Source: Sphingobium herbicidovorans
Lineage (GTDB): Bacteria > Pseudomonadota > Alphaproteobacteria > Sphingomonadales > Sphingomonadaceae
Length of the DNA stretch: 64,000 nucleotides
Assembly: GCF_002080435.1 (NCBI RefSeq)
Contig: NZ_CP020539.1
Coordinates: 434,001 to 498,000, forward strand
Direction: 5' to 3'
Within the stretch, counting starts at the first letter, position 1. Each line of letters begins with the position of its first letter. A program made the translations under genes and the position numbers. Under the pieces are notes generated by a model that did not search any database, was not told where the DNA came from, and saw only the letters and a program-made list of their open reading frames with translations. Shown here one piece after another: positions 1 to 8,733 of the stretch.

Positions 1-14
1 AACGATGCTGTCGT

Positions 15-458
15 TCAGTAGCTGCCGTTGGTGACAACCACTGTGGCCCCCAGCATGGTGGAGGGCAGGGGGATGAAGCCGCCATAGCGCACCATGGGCG
101 ACCCGCTCATGTCATAGCGCACCTGCACCTTGAATTGCCCGGTCCCGTCTGCCTGCGCCTGTATGTCCGGCGTGCCGCCAGACGACAGCAGCGCGCCATA
201 GCCATCGATCACCGCCTGCGCCCGCGCTTGGGCAAGGGTCGTCCGCTCCGTCGCCGACAGACCAGCCATGGCGGCGCGCGCGCCTTCGGCTGCGGCATGG
301 CGGACGCCCAGTAGCGCCGAAAACCAGAAGGAATAGATGATGATCGCGAAAACGAGCATCAGCAGCGCCGGAGCGATCAGGGCGAACTCCAGCGCCGCCA
401 TGCCCCGATCGCAGGCAAGGACCCGGCGGGTGCAAATCCTTGGTCGAAGGGCAGCCAT
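15..458 (-). CDS. tadE: TadE-family minor pilin (Flp pilus assembly)
   Basis: The product of about 147 residues has the TadE layout: a short basic N-terminus (RRVLACDRG), the conserved MAALEFALIAPALLML membrane segment with its Glu, and then a periplasmic domain. TadE-like proteins are pseudopilins of the Flp/Tad machine. I chose the ATG at 458 because the longer in-frame start at 500 would overlap the upstream flp stop at 463; the Shine-Dalgarno signal is weak either way. It is the last gene of the pilus operon visible before the window edge. Family confident, exact start uncertain. Confidence 0.85.
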   Translation of the reverse strand: MAALRPRICTRRVLACDRGMAALEFALIAPALLMLVFAIIIYSFWFSALLGVRHAAAEGARAAMAGLSATERTTLAQARAQAVIDGYGALLSSGGTPDIQAQADGTGQFKVQVRYDMSGSPMVRYGGFIPLPSTMLGATVVVTNGSY

Positions 459-462
459 CCGT

Positions 463-645
463 TCAGCTGGAAACGCTGTTGAACAGCGCGGTGAACGCAC
501 CGCTCAGGCTATCCTCGAAAGTCCCCGCCAGGGCGGTGATCCCGGCCACGATCACACCGCCCAGCACGGCATATTCCACGGCGGTCAGCCCTTGCTCATC
601 GCGCGCCAGACGCTTGATGAATTTACGTGCAGCATCAATAATCAT
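463..645 (-). CDS. flp: Flp/Fap-type pilin
   Basis: This encodes a pilin of about 60 residues. It has a short basic leader (KFIKRLARDEQG) followed by the hallmark TAVEYAVLGGVIVAG hydrophobic segment with the conserved Glu and Tyr after the prepilin-peptidase Gly site. It should be the major structural subunit of the Flp pilus. Three in-frame ATGs exist (660, 651, 645). The GAGGAG motif lies about 7 nt before the 645 ATG and almost touches the other two, so 645 is preferred. The gene sits between tadG and tadE at the 3' side of the operon, whereas flp is commonly first in tad loci. Confidence 0.9.
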   Translation of the reverse strand: MIIDAARKFIKRLARDEQGLTAVEYAVLGGVIVAGITALAGTFEDSLSGAFTALFNSVSS

Positions 646-711
646 CGTCATTCTCCTCATCCCTCCGGTCGAAATGGACGGCGCGTGGAGGGTGTTTGCG
701 CCGCCTGTCTA

Positions 712-2469
712 CTAAATCAGCACAGGCACGCCGCACCGCGCGCCCGTCACCCGGACGGTCGCATGGCCAAGCTGGATGCCGAGCGCCGCGAGCAGATTAT
801 CGAGCAGCGGATCGACCGCCGTTCCCGCAAGGCCCGCGAGCGGAGCCACGATCCCGCCCAGCAGTTGGGAGCGCACGGCGCTGGCGTCGCATAGTGGCCA
901 GACGCAAAGGTTCAGCGGCTTCACCTGAAGCCCGTCCGATGCCGTCAGGCTGCCAATCAGCGAGGACAGCAGCGGCCCGGTCTGCGATCCGTTGCCGATG
1001 CTGGCGGGGCTGCCGGGCGCTCCTGGCCTGCCGATCGCGCCCTGCCCACCGGGCCCGAAGATCAGCGTTCCGCTATTCCCCGTCACCGGCTGCGCTACGG
1101 CGCGCGCGTCTGCGGTGACGAGGTTCAGGACGTTCAGGATGCGCGCGGGCGCGATGTCATTCGCGGACAGCGGCGGCATCGGGCGGCTCATGGCATTGGC
1201 GGGCGCATTGCCGACATAGGCGTTGACCAGCCCGGAACTGGCCAACACGCTTACCCGGCTGTCGCGCGCCTGTTCCGCCGTGCTGGCGCACTCTATGGCA
1301 GTGATGTCCGCGCGTGCGGCTGCGATGTCGATCAGGACCGGCACGGAGTCGACGGTGATGCCAAGGATGGAAAGGTTCAGCCCCAGGTTCAGCTGTAGCC
1401 GCAACGCCGATGTGCTGGCGCTCGTCTCGCCCGCCGGGCCAAAGGAAAAGCGCGGCCTGTCCACCGGGCCGGTGGCGACCGCCGCGATCCTGACGGTGCT
1501 GCCCGCTGCAACCCGGCTGACGGCGTCGGACAGGTCGATGGCGCCATTGCCCGCCTGCACGGCGAATGCGAAAAGCTGATAGGCGTTCAGCCCCGCGCGC
1601 AGGCCCGGCTGCTCGTCCGCTTCCCCGACCGGCATGTTCTTCCACACGCCCAGGCCGAACAGGCCGTTCAACGGCACGGAATAGCCATTGCTCACCTGCC
1701 CCGCGACAAGGGTCAGCGTCGTCGCGGTGGCCGGTTGGTCAGCCGCGCTCGCCGCCGCGATCAGCATGTCGCGCAATCCCACGCTGCGGCTGGTCAGGTC
1801 GTCATAGGTGCCGCTTTCTCCAACCCGGCTCGCCAGCGCGTCGAAGAAGCGGCCCGCATCGACATGGCCGTCCATCAGCGTCTGGATGTCGCCGCTATTC
1901 AGCCGCAACTGAATGCCGAGCAGCGCGCCCAGCAGGTCGTTCACGCTGTTCACCAGCGAATTGGTGACGGTCAGCACGCCTGAACTCACGCCCACGCCTG
2001 CCTCATCGATACGCGCCGCCGTCGCCGTGGCGGCAAGGTCGGGAATGGGGCTGGCCGCGCCCAGAACGCGAGTGAGGAACTGGCGGCTGGGCTTGCCCGT
2101 GCGGATGCGAACGGCGTTCATCATGCCGTTACCGGGGCAACGGGCAAGGCTGGGGTCGAACCGCTGCTCGCTCGTCAGTCGGGCGTCGGGACAATAGCGT
2201 CCCAGTTCGACCGATTGCAGAATGGCCGGATCATAGCCATTACGGCCAAGGCTTTGCTGCGCGCGCGCCGTCGCCTGCGCCGGATACATGGCGGCCGCCA
2301 GCGCCGCCGCTTCGGTTGCCGCCCGGAGGTCGCGGCTCGACGTATAATAAAGCCCCGCGTCCAGCGCCAAACCCGCCGCGCCGACAAGCGAAGCGCCCAG
2401 CACGGCGATCATCGGCGCGACCACGCCCTGCCTGTCGCGCCACAGCGAAGGAAGCCGCCTGTGCGTCAT
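712..2469 (-). CDS. tadG: TadG-like pilus assembly protein
   Basis: The 585-residue protein has one N-terminal membrane segment (about residues 17-40, VVAPMIAVLGASLVGAAGLALDAG) followed by YYTSSRDLRAATEAAALAAA, the typical start of TadG/TadE-like proteins. A long Ala/Gly-rich periplasmic part rich in predicted beta structure follows. TadG anchors or stabilises the Flp pilus in the envelope. The ATG overlaps the stop of the upstream small gene by 4 bp, so the two are translationally coupled. The C-terminal region has no motif I can name. The family call rests on the N-terminus and the position in the operon. Confidence 0.82.
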   Translation of the reverse strand: MTHRRLPSLWRDRQGVVAPMIAVLGASLVGAAGLALDAGLYYTSSRDLRAATEAAALAAAMYPAQATARAQQSLGRNGYDPAILQSVELGRYCPDARLTSEQRFDPSLARCPGNGMMNAVRIRTGKPSRQFLTRVLGAASPIPDLAATATAARIDEAGVGVSSGVLTVTNSLVNSVNDLLGALLGIQLRLNSGDIQTLMDGHVDAGRFFDALASRVGESGTYDDLTSRSVGLRDMLIAAASAADQPATATTLTLVAGQVSNGYSVPLNGLFGLGVWKNMPVGEADEQPGLRAGLNAYQLFAFAVQAGNGAIDLSDAVSRVAAGSTVRIAAVATGPVDRPRFSFGPAGETSASTSALRLQLNLGLNLSILGITVDSVPVLIDIAAARADITAIECASTAEQARDSRVSVLASSGLVNAYVGNAPANAMSRPMPPLSANDIAPARILNVLNLVTADARAVAQPVTGNSGTLIFGPGGQGAIGRPGAPGSPASIGNGSQTGPLLSSLIGSLTASDGLQVKPLNLCVWPLCDASAVRSQLLGGIVAPLAGLAGTAVDPLLDNLLAALGIQLGHATVRVTGARCGVPVLI

Positions 2470-2684
2470 TGCCCCGCCACGCCGTCCTGATCCGATGGCC
2501 GGGGTGGCCGCTGCCCGATGGATTGCAGATAGCGGGTGCGGACAATCGCCGCCTCTTCGGCGCTAAGGCCAGTGCTCCCCGGTTCACGCGGCGGCGAACG
2601 CAGCTGCGCCTCCACGACGCGGCGGGCCTCATCCTGCATTGGCGGCAGGGGGGCGGAGGCGAGGAGGAAAAGGCAAAGCATCAA
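2466..2684 (-). CDS. Small exported protein of the tad operon, function unknown
   Basis: This 72-residue product has a short hydrophobic N-terminus (MMLCLFLLASAPLPP) that resembles a signal peptide and includes a Cys at position 4. A charged mature part follows (QDEARRVVEAQL, then an Arg/Pro-rich tail). It is coupled at both ends, overlapping the tadD stop and the tadG start by 4 bp each, which supports it being a real gene. I do not recognise a family. A small periplasmic accessory protein of pilus assembly is an inference from position only. Confidence 0.65.
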   Translation of the reverse strand: MMLCLFLLASAPLPPMQDEARRVVEAQLRSPPREPGSTGLSAEEAAIVRTRYLQSIGQRPPRPSDQDGVAGQ

Positions 2685-3298
2685 CGGTCCTTCCTGATGG
2701 ACAGGCGGGTGGCTTCGGCAGCGATCTGGCGGCGGATCATGTCGCGCTCGCGCCCATCGCGAACATGGTTCAGCAAGGCTTCGGCCTGTGCCCCCTTGCC
2801 GCCGGTCATGAGCGCGAGGATCAGATTGTTGCGAACGACCGGTGCGGCAGGCGCCAGGTCCAGCGCGCCGCGCAGGCTTTCGATGGCATCGTCGGCAAAG
2901 CCCGCGCGCATCTGTGCATAGCCCAGCGCATTGCGCAGCATGGGATCGGCGGGACTGCCCGCCACCGCCTGCCGGTAAAAGCCGATGGCTTCGGGCCAGC
3001 GTTCGCGCGCCGCCAGCAGGTGCCCGCGCACCGCACTGCCGCCGCCGTTGGCCAGTGTTGCAGCTGCCGTCTCCGCCCCGTCCAGATCGCCAAGGTCGAG
3101 CAGCGCGTTGACCCGCAGCACGCGCGCATCGACATCGCCCGGATAACGGCGGTCAAAATCGTCTAGATAGGCAATGGCGGCGCGCGGGCGGCCATCGGCC
3201 CGCGCCTGATGGATCAGTTGCAGGTAAAGGCTGCGCGTCGACCCCGGCATGTCGGCGGTCGGCGCGGCGGCCAGCATCAGGGGGATGAGCCAGATCAT
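2681..3298 (-). CDS. tadD: TadD-like TPR protein
   Basis: The 205-residue protein starts with a hydrophobic signal-like segment (MIWLIPLMLAAAP). At least three helix-turn-helix units of TPR type follow, with typical spacings such as WPEAIGFYRQAV...NALGYAQMRAGFADDAIESLRGALDLAP. TadD is a TPR lipoprotein or periplasmic protein needed for secretin assembly or pilus biogenesis. No lipobox Cys is visible, so this copy is probably periplasmic or membrane-tethered rather than a lipoprotein. The start overlaps the tadC stop by 4 bp. Confidence 0.82.
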   Translation of the reverse strand: MIWLIPLMLAAAPTADMPGSTRSLYLQLIHQARADGRPRAAIAYLDDFDRRYPGDVDARVLRVNALLDLGDLDGAETAAATLANGGGSAVRGHLLAARERWPEAIGFYRQAVAGSPADPMLRNALGYAQMRAGFADDAIESLRGALDLAPAAPVVRNNLILALMTGGKGAQAEALLNHVRDGRERDMIRRQIAAEATRLSIRKDR

Positions 3299-4191
3299 TG
3301 CGCGCTCGCCCGCAGCGTGTCGATGATCGCGACCACCGGCGGGCCGCCCAGCACGATGAACAGCGCGGGCATGAAGAACAGGATCATCAACACGACCATG
3401 CGCACCGTGATGCCGCCCATCGCCTCGCGCGCGCGCGCCACGCGCCGCTGGGTAAATTCGCGGGCGAACTCGCGCAGCGCGGGGGCCAGCTCGATCCCCT
3501 GGAACATCGCCTGACGGAACAGTGCGGCCAGTTCCTTCGCCCCGCTCACCGCCACCCGCGCCGCCCAGCGATCAAGCGCCAGTTCATAGCGCATGCCCCG
3601 ATCGAGATCGGCGACGAGCAGGCCGATCAACGCACCATGATGCGGCACCGCAATCTGCTCGTCGCGGGCGATGGATCGGAAACATTGATCCAGCGACACG
3701 CCGCTTTCCAGCATCATCAGCATCAGGTCGATCAGGAACGGAAATTCCGCCGTGACCTTCCGCGCCCGCGCCGAAGCCATCATCGTCAACGCCTGCCGCG
3801 CGCCGATGAATACCAGGCCCGCAGCGATCAACACCAGCAACGGTCGCGCCAGCCATTCGCCCCAGACAAGGCGGCTGACCAGCATCATGGCCAGCGCCGC
3901 CGCGCCTGTCGCGCCGAGCCGCAGCCACAGGAAATGATTGACCGCCCGTGCATCCTGAAAGCCTGCCAGTTGCAGCTGCCGTTCAAGCGTGGTCCGGTCG
4001 CGTCCATCCGCACCCAACAGCCGGGGCAGGCGGATTCCCGTCCTGTCGGGTTCGGCGGCGGTGGGCGCCAGTCGTGTAAGCCGCGCTTCCAGCCGCCGGT
4101 CGGCCACCAGCATGCGCGCGCCCGCCATGGCGATGCCGACGCCAACCAGGGCCATGATCAGGCAGGAAAGAAAGATGACCGGGGGCATCAA
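3295..4191 (-). CDS. tadC: TadC, type II secretion F-domain inner-membrane platform protein
   Basis: The protein has 298 residues with an N-terminal membrane helix, a second membrane region around residues 88-125, a cytoplasmic T2SF domain (VTAEFPFLIDLMLMMLESGVSLDQCFRSIA) and C-terminal membrane helices ending in VVLMILFFMPALFIVLGGP. TadB and TadC together form the GspF-like platform that couples the ATPase to pilus polymerisation. The start and stop overlap the neighbouring tad genes by 4 bp each. Length and topology match the family. Confidence 0.9.
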   Translation of the reverse strand: MMPPVIFLSCLIMALVGVGIAMAGARMLVADRRLEARLTRLAPTAAEPDRTGIRLPRLLGADGRDRTTLERQLQLAGFQDARAVNHFLWLRLGATGAAALAMMLVSRLVWGEWLARPLLVLIAAGLVFIGARQALTMMASARARKVTAEFPFLIDLMLMMLESGVSLDQCFRSIARDEQIAVPHHGALIGLLVADLDRGMRYELALDRWAARVAVSGAKELAALFRQAMFQGIELAPALREFAREFTQRRVARAREAMGGITVRMVVLMILFFMPALFIVLGGPPVVAIIDTLRASAQ

Positions 4192-5090
4192 AAGGCCAGC
4201 CGCATGACACGGCGCATGACCAGCATGCCAACCGCCTGCAGAACGACCGCAATGATCGCCATCCGATGGCCGCGCGCGTCGGACAGGAAGAAATCGACAT
4301 AGGTTGGATTGGACGCCATCAGCAGCGCCATCGCCACCAGCGGCATGGCGATCAGCACGCGGGAACTGACCTTCGCCTCCGATGTCGCCGCCTTCAGCTC
4401 GCGCGCGATGCGCATTCGTTCCCGCAATATGGCCGACAGGTTCGACAGGACCGCACTGATCGAACCGCCATAGCGTATATTGGTGCGTATCGCCGCTGCC
4501 AGCATCGACATTTCGGGAACGCGCAGCCGGTCGGCAAGCTGCTGCATCGCCTCGCTGACCGGCGCGCCGAGTTCAAGGCGGCGGGCGGCAGGAGCCAGAT
4601 AGCTGCGTACGATGCCGGGCGCTTCGGGCAGGGACCGCTCCAGCGCCTGCGACAGCGAACTGCCGACCGCCTGCATCTGGCGCACCGCGTCGATATAGAA
4701 GGGCAGCGCCTCCACCAGCGCATCGATCCGCCGTTGCGCCCGCCGCCTGATCCACCAGAGCAGGGCCAGCGGCGGCAGCGGTAGCAGCAAAATCGTCATC
4801 ACTGGCCCGCCCAGCAGCAGCAGGAACAGCATGTAGAGCGCCATCGCCCCGGCGAAGATGCCGATCGCGCGGGTGGTGATGTCAACCTGCGCCCGGGCGA
4901 GCAGCGGCGCGGCAAGGCCGGGCGCGGACAGCCGCTTGCCATATTGAACCAAAGGCGCGCTGCCAGGCGCGAGCGCCGCCAGCCGACGGTTGAGCCGCGC
5001 CCGCTCGCGCGCCCGCAGCACCAGCAAAGGCGTCGCCGCCGCAATTATCGTCAACAGCGCGAGCAGCAGGAACGCCACGCCCTTCAGCAT
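4188..5090 (-). CDS. tadB: TadB, type II secretion F-domain inner-membrane platform protein
   Basis: The 300-residue protein has an N-terminal membrane helix, a central double hydrophobic region (IGIFAGAMALYMLFLLLLGGPVMTILLLPLPP, given in parts of the 74-115 region), a T2SF cytoplasmic domain (DALVEALPFYIDAVRQMQAVGSSL and the NIRYGGSISAVLSNL stretch) and C-terminal helices. It is the paralogue and partner of TadC. It overlaps the end of cpaF by 7 bp and the start of tadC by 4 bp. Gene order cpaF-tadB-tadC is the standard tad core. Confidence 0.9.
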   Translation of the reverse strand: MLKGVAFLLLALLTIIAAATPLLVLRARERARLNRRLAALAPGSAPLVQYGKRLSAPGLAAPLLARAQVDITTRAIGIFAGAMALYMLFLLLLGGPVMTILLLPLPPLALLWWIRRRAQRRIDALVEALPFYIDAVRQMQAVGSSLSQALERSLPEAPGIVRSYLAPAARRLELGAPVSEAMQQLADRLRVPEMSMLAAAIRTNIRYGGSISAVLSNLSAILRERMRIARELKAATSEAKVSSRVLIAMPLVAMALLMASNPTYVDFFLSDARGHRMAIIAVVLQAVGMLVMRRVMRLAF

Positions 5091-6418
5091 GATGCCCGCC
5101 CTATGACGCCCGGCACATAATCGCGCAGGCGCGCCGTGAAATGGGGGCGGGGGGAAAAGGTGCGAAACTCGCCCAGGCCCGACATGGCGGGCTGTTCCTG
5201 AAAGCTGAAAAGCTCGTTGAAGCTATAGGCTTCCCCTTCGATGCCGGTGACTTCGGTGACGCCGACGATGCGGCGGCTGCCGTTGGACAGGCGCTGGATA
5301 TGCACCACCAGATGGACGCTGCTGGCGATGAAGCGCCGGATGGCGCGGATGTCATTCTGCAACCCCGCAAAGCCGAGCAGCATTTCCAGGCGAGCAAAGG
5401 CGTCACGCGGGGAATTGCCGTGCAGCGTCGCCATCGAACCGTCATGGCCGGTGGACATGGCCTGCAACATCTCCACCACTTCCACCCCGCGCACTTCGCC
5501 CAGGATGATGCGGTCGGGCCGCATGCGCAGCGCATTGCGCACCAGTTCGCGCGCGCTGATCTCGCGGCTGCCATCGACATTGGGCGGGCGTGTTTCCAGC
5601 CGCACGACGTGGTCCTGCCGCAATTGCAATTCGGCGGCGTCCTCTATGGTGATCAGCCTTTCGCGGTCGCTGATGAAATGGGACAGCATGTTGAGCAGCG
5701 TCGATTTGCCCGCGCCCGTGCCGCCGCAGATCAGGATGTTGAGCCGCGACCGCACGGCGGCGGCGAGATAGGCGGCCATGTCGGCGCTCATCACCTGCCG
5801 GTTGACGAAATCCTCTATGCCCAGCGCCTGCATGCGGAACTTGCGGATCGACAGCATCGGGCCGTCCAGCGCGACCGGCGGGATGACGATGTTGACCCGA
5901 GATCCGTCCGCCAGCCGGGCGTCCACATAGGGGCTGGCTTCATCGACACGGCGGCCGATCGGCCCGACGATGCGTTGGATGATGTTCATGAGGTGGGCGT
6001 CGTCGCGAAAGCGCCGGTCAGCCTTTTCCAGCAGCCCGCCGCGCTCGACATAGATGGTGCCGGGGCCGTTGACGATGATGTCGTCCACGCCGGGGTCGCG
6101 CAGCAACGGCGCGAGCGGGCCAAGCCCTGCGACCTCATCTTCCACATCTTCGATCAGCAGCAGACGTTCCGCCGCATTGAGCGCCAGTTGACCCCGCCTG
6201 CTGCGGCTGGCGATCACCTGTTCTATCTCCGCGCGCAATGCCCGCGCGCCCATCTTTTCCGCCGTGCTGCCGCGTGCTTCCAGCTGTTCGATCACCTGGG
6301 CGCAAGTCTGGGCCTTCACCGCCTGATAGCTGTCGCTCATCCGCTGCGTCGCAGGCTGGGCGACAGGCGCGGCGCGCGCGGGCGTTCGTGCCGGGCCGTC
6401 TTCGAACAGCAGGCTCAT
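5084..6418 (-). CDS. cpaF: CpaF/TadA pilus assembly ATPase
   Basis: This is a 444-residue GspE/PilT-superfamily ATPase that powers Flp pilus assembly at the inner membrane. Visible motifs are Walker A GGTGAGKSTLL at about residues 232-242, the Asp-box/Walker B region RPDRIILGEVRG, and the His box HDGSMATLHGNSPRDA. The N-terminal 80 residues are the variable linker typical of CpaF. It overlaps cpaE upstream and tadB downstream. All catalytic motifs are intact, so the motor itself is not affected by the break in cpaC. Confidence 0.95.
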   Translation of the reverse strand: MSLLFEDGPARTPARAAPVAQPATQRMSDSYQAVKAQTCAQVIEQLEARGSTAEKMGARALRAEIEQVIASRSRRGQLALNAAERLLLIEDVEDEVAGLGPLAPLLRDPGVDDIIVNGPGTIYVERGGLLEKADRRFRDDAHLMNIIQRIVGPIGRRVDEASPYVDARLADGSRVNIVIPPVALDGPMLSIRKFRMQALGIEDFVNRQVMSADMAAYLAAAVRSRLNILICGGTGAGKSTLLNMLSHFISDRERLITIEDAAELQLRQDHVVRLETRPPNVDGSREISARELVRNALRMRPDRIILGEVRGVEVVEMLQAMSTGHDGSMATLHGNSPRDAFARLEMLLGFAGLQNDIRAIRRFIASSVHLVVHIQRLSNGSRRIVGVTEVTGIEGEAYSFNELFSFQEQPAMSGLGEFRTFSPRPHFTARLRDYVPGVIGRASC

Positions 6419-7575
6419 GCCGTCCGCTCCAATGGCCGCTGGAGTAGTCGGCGCAGGCGGTTCAGGCTGGTGGCGGATGGCCGCGCCTCCACATCACAGG
6501 CTTGCTTGATCGCGCGGATATAACGGTCCGCGCCCCCCTCCATGGCGAGCGGTCGGCCGGAATTGAGCGCGTTGCGCACCCGCACCTGATCGACCGGAAG
6601 GGGCAGGACGCTACCGGTCTGGAGCACATCGCCCATGCGGCGGCTGTCGAGCAAGATGCCGGGCTGGTGATCCCACACCAGCAGGCGGGTCTTGGCCAGC
6701 ACCGTTTCATCGCTGCCCATCCGTTCCAGCAGGCGGCGGCATGTCTCCATCTCGCGGATCGACTGGGCGCAGAGCAGTTCGATGCGGTCGGCCAGCCCCG
6801 CCAATGTCCGCAGCAGCCCGCTATGCCGCAGGCTTCCAGCGCACAGCACCACATCGCCGCAGCAGGCGCGGAGCAGGCGGATCAGCGCGGCGATGTCGGC
6901 AGGCGCAATTCCCGCAGGCTCGGTCCCCGAACCACCGTCCAGCGTCAGCAGCATCAACCCGCTCGGTTCATGCCGCGCCAGCGTGTTGGCCAGCAGGCTG
7001 GCGTCCAGCCGCTCTATATCGGCAATGGCCGACGCCAGCCCATATGTCACCGGCAGGTCCAGATAGGCTTCGGCGGCGCTGGTCGGCATGGTGCAGTCGA
7101 TCAGCAGGGTTGACAAACCCGCCCGCGCGCGCGTCACCGCCATGTCGGTCCCCACCATCGCCGCGCTTTCCGGGTCCGCGCCCAGCACCAGCGTCAGGCG
7201 GCCTCCACGGCCATGGTCGGCGACGGACTGGTTGAGCAGCCGGCCCAATATCGCGGCGATGTCCACGTCCACTGCGGCGCGTGGGATGACATCGTCCGCG
7301 CCGGAGCGGATGGCATGCAGTATCTGGTCCGCGCCTGTCTCGTCAGTGACAAGGACTATCGGCCGCCCGCCTGCGCTCTCCCCCACGGTGGCCAGCGCGG
7401 CGGCGAGTGAGCGTTCAGGCGGGATCGCTTCACGGTCCATGAGGATGACGCACGGGCCGTCCAGCATTTCCGGCGTGATTGACTGGACCAGATCGACAGT
7501 CGCGCGGCCCTGCATCGCATCGCGAACATGCTGGGCGAGGCTGCGGTCGATGGAAAGCAGGATGATGCGGCTCAT
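6415..7575 (-). CDS. cpaE: CpaE/TadZ-like pilus localisation protein
   Basis: The ORF can be read from 7596, but the ATG at 7575 (MSRIILLSIDRS) lies just after the cpaC stop and begins at the expected domain edge; it gives 386 residues. The N-terminal ~120 residues look like an atypical receiver domain, and the rest is a ParA/MinD-like fold (TLLIDCTMPTSAAEAYLDLP). The deviant Walker A lysine motif seen in many CpaE proteins is not visible: the loop reads VLGADPESAAMVGT. This copy may therefore be a degenerate, non-hydrolysing TadZ-type localisation factor. The family call leans on position between the secretin and cpaF. Confidence 0.82.
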   Translation of the reverse strand: MSRIILLSIDRSLAQHVRDAMQGRATVDLVQSITPEMLDGPCVILMDREAIPPERSLAAALATVGESAGGRPIVLVTDETGADQILHAIRSGADDVIPRAAVDVDIAAILGRLLNQSVADHGRGGRLTLVLGADPESAAMVGTDMAVTRARAGLSTLLIDCTMPTSAAEAYLDLPVTYGLASAIADIERLDASLLANTLARHEPSGLMLLTLDGGSGTEPAGIAPADIAALIRLLRACCGDVVLCAGSLRHSGLLRTLAGLADRIELLCAQSIREMETCRRLLERMGSDETVLAKTRLLVWDHQPGILLDSRRMGDVLQTGSVLPLPVDQVRVRNALNSGRPLAMEGGADRYIRAIKQACDVEARPSATSLNRLRRLLQRPLERTA

Positions 7576-7576
7576 G

Positions 7577-8733
7577 TCAGGGCCTCGCCACGCCAAATGG
7601 GACGACCGGGTTCTTGGTGTCCAGCAGCGATCCGGGCAGTGCGGGCAAATCCTTCGGCTGGACCGGCCCGACCAGCCTCGGCGTGGCGACGATGACCAGT
7701 TCCTGCCTTTCCTTCTGTGTCTGCTGCCGCCGGAAAAATGCGCCGATCACGGGTATGTCGCCCAGGATCGGGGTCTTGTCGCGGGTGGTCGACTGGCTCG
7801 AATAGCTAAGGCCCGCAATAACGAAACTTTGCCCGCTGCCCAGTTCCACGGTAGTCTCGGCCGAACGGCGGCGCAGCCCCGGCACGACATAGCCCTGCAA
7901 CTGCACGCCGCTGCCATAATCCAGCTCGCTTACTTCCGGCGCGATTTTCAGCACGATCTGGTCGGGCGACAGCACATAGGGCGTCACCGACAGCCGGACG
8001 CCAAATTCCTTATACTGGATCGAAATCGCGTTGCCGGTCCCCGACGCCTGCGGCACCGGCACGGGAATCTCGCCGCCCGCCAGAAAACTGGCTTGCTCCC
8101 CTGATCGCACCAGCAGCGTGGGTTGCGCCAGCAACTCGGAAAGGCCGTTGGACGACAGCGCGCTCAACACAGCGTTGATGCCGCGATTGGGCGCGGACAG
8201 GAACAGGTTGAAGGCGTTCTGGATCGGGACGCTTGCATCAATGGACGATGCGCCCGATCCAAAGCTGGCGCTGTTGAGGCTGCTGGGCGAAATGACGGCG
8301 CCCTGAATGTCGCCGCTCAGTTTCGAAAAGTTGAAGCCCAGCGCCTTGAGCGTGGAGGCGGACACGGCGGCGAACTGCACATCGACGGCCACCACCTGTT
8401 CGCCTGCGACGATGCGGGGGCCGGTCATCGCGCGGGGATCGCCGCCCACCGCATCGGTCACGCTCAAAACTGTCTCGGACATCAGCGCGCCATCACGGTC
8501 AAAGACGGCGACGGCCGCTTCGCCCGCGCCGATGCCGGTGACGCGCAGCGAGCGGGGGGTCGGGGCCGCGACGGCGATCACATGGTCGCGATCCACCTCG
8601 ATCCGCCCGAGACGGGACGGGGATAGGTGAGCGTGCGCGTCTGCCGGATCGACAGCGGCTTTTGATCCTGCGCCAGGGCCGATGGGGAAGTGGCGGCTGC
8701 GACCAACGCCACAGCGATGACAAGGGGTCTCAA
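7577..8733 (-). CDS. cpaC: CpaC/RcpA pilus secretin (frameshifted near 8606-8622)
   Basis: The secretin is the outer-membrane pore of the Flp pilus. The C-terminal ~330 residues are a clear secretin domain, with FLAGGEIPVPVPQASG, the VQLQGYVVPGLRRRSAETTVELGSGQS stretch (split here over positions) and the ILGDIPVIGAFFR signature. The signal peptide (RPLVIAVALVAAATSPSALA) is encoded in a different frame. It begins at a TTG at 8733 that overlaps the cpaB stop and has GGGAG upstream. The frames meet in a GC-rich stretch with runs at 8606-8608, 8614-8616 and 8619-8622; adding one base joins them into about 385 residues. Either a sequencing error or a true mutation that would abolish the pilus. Confidence 0.85.
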
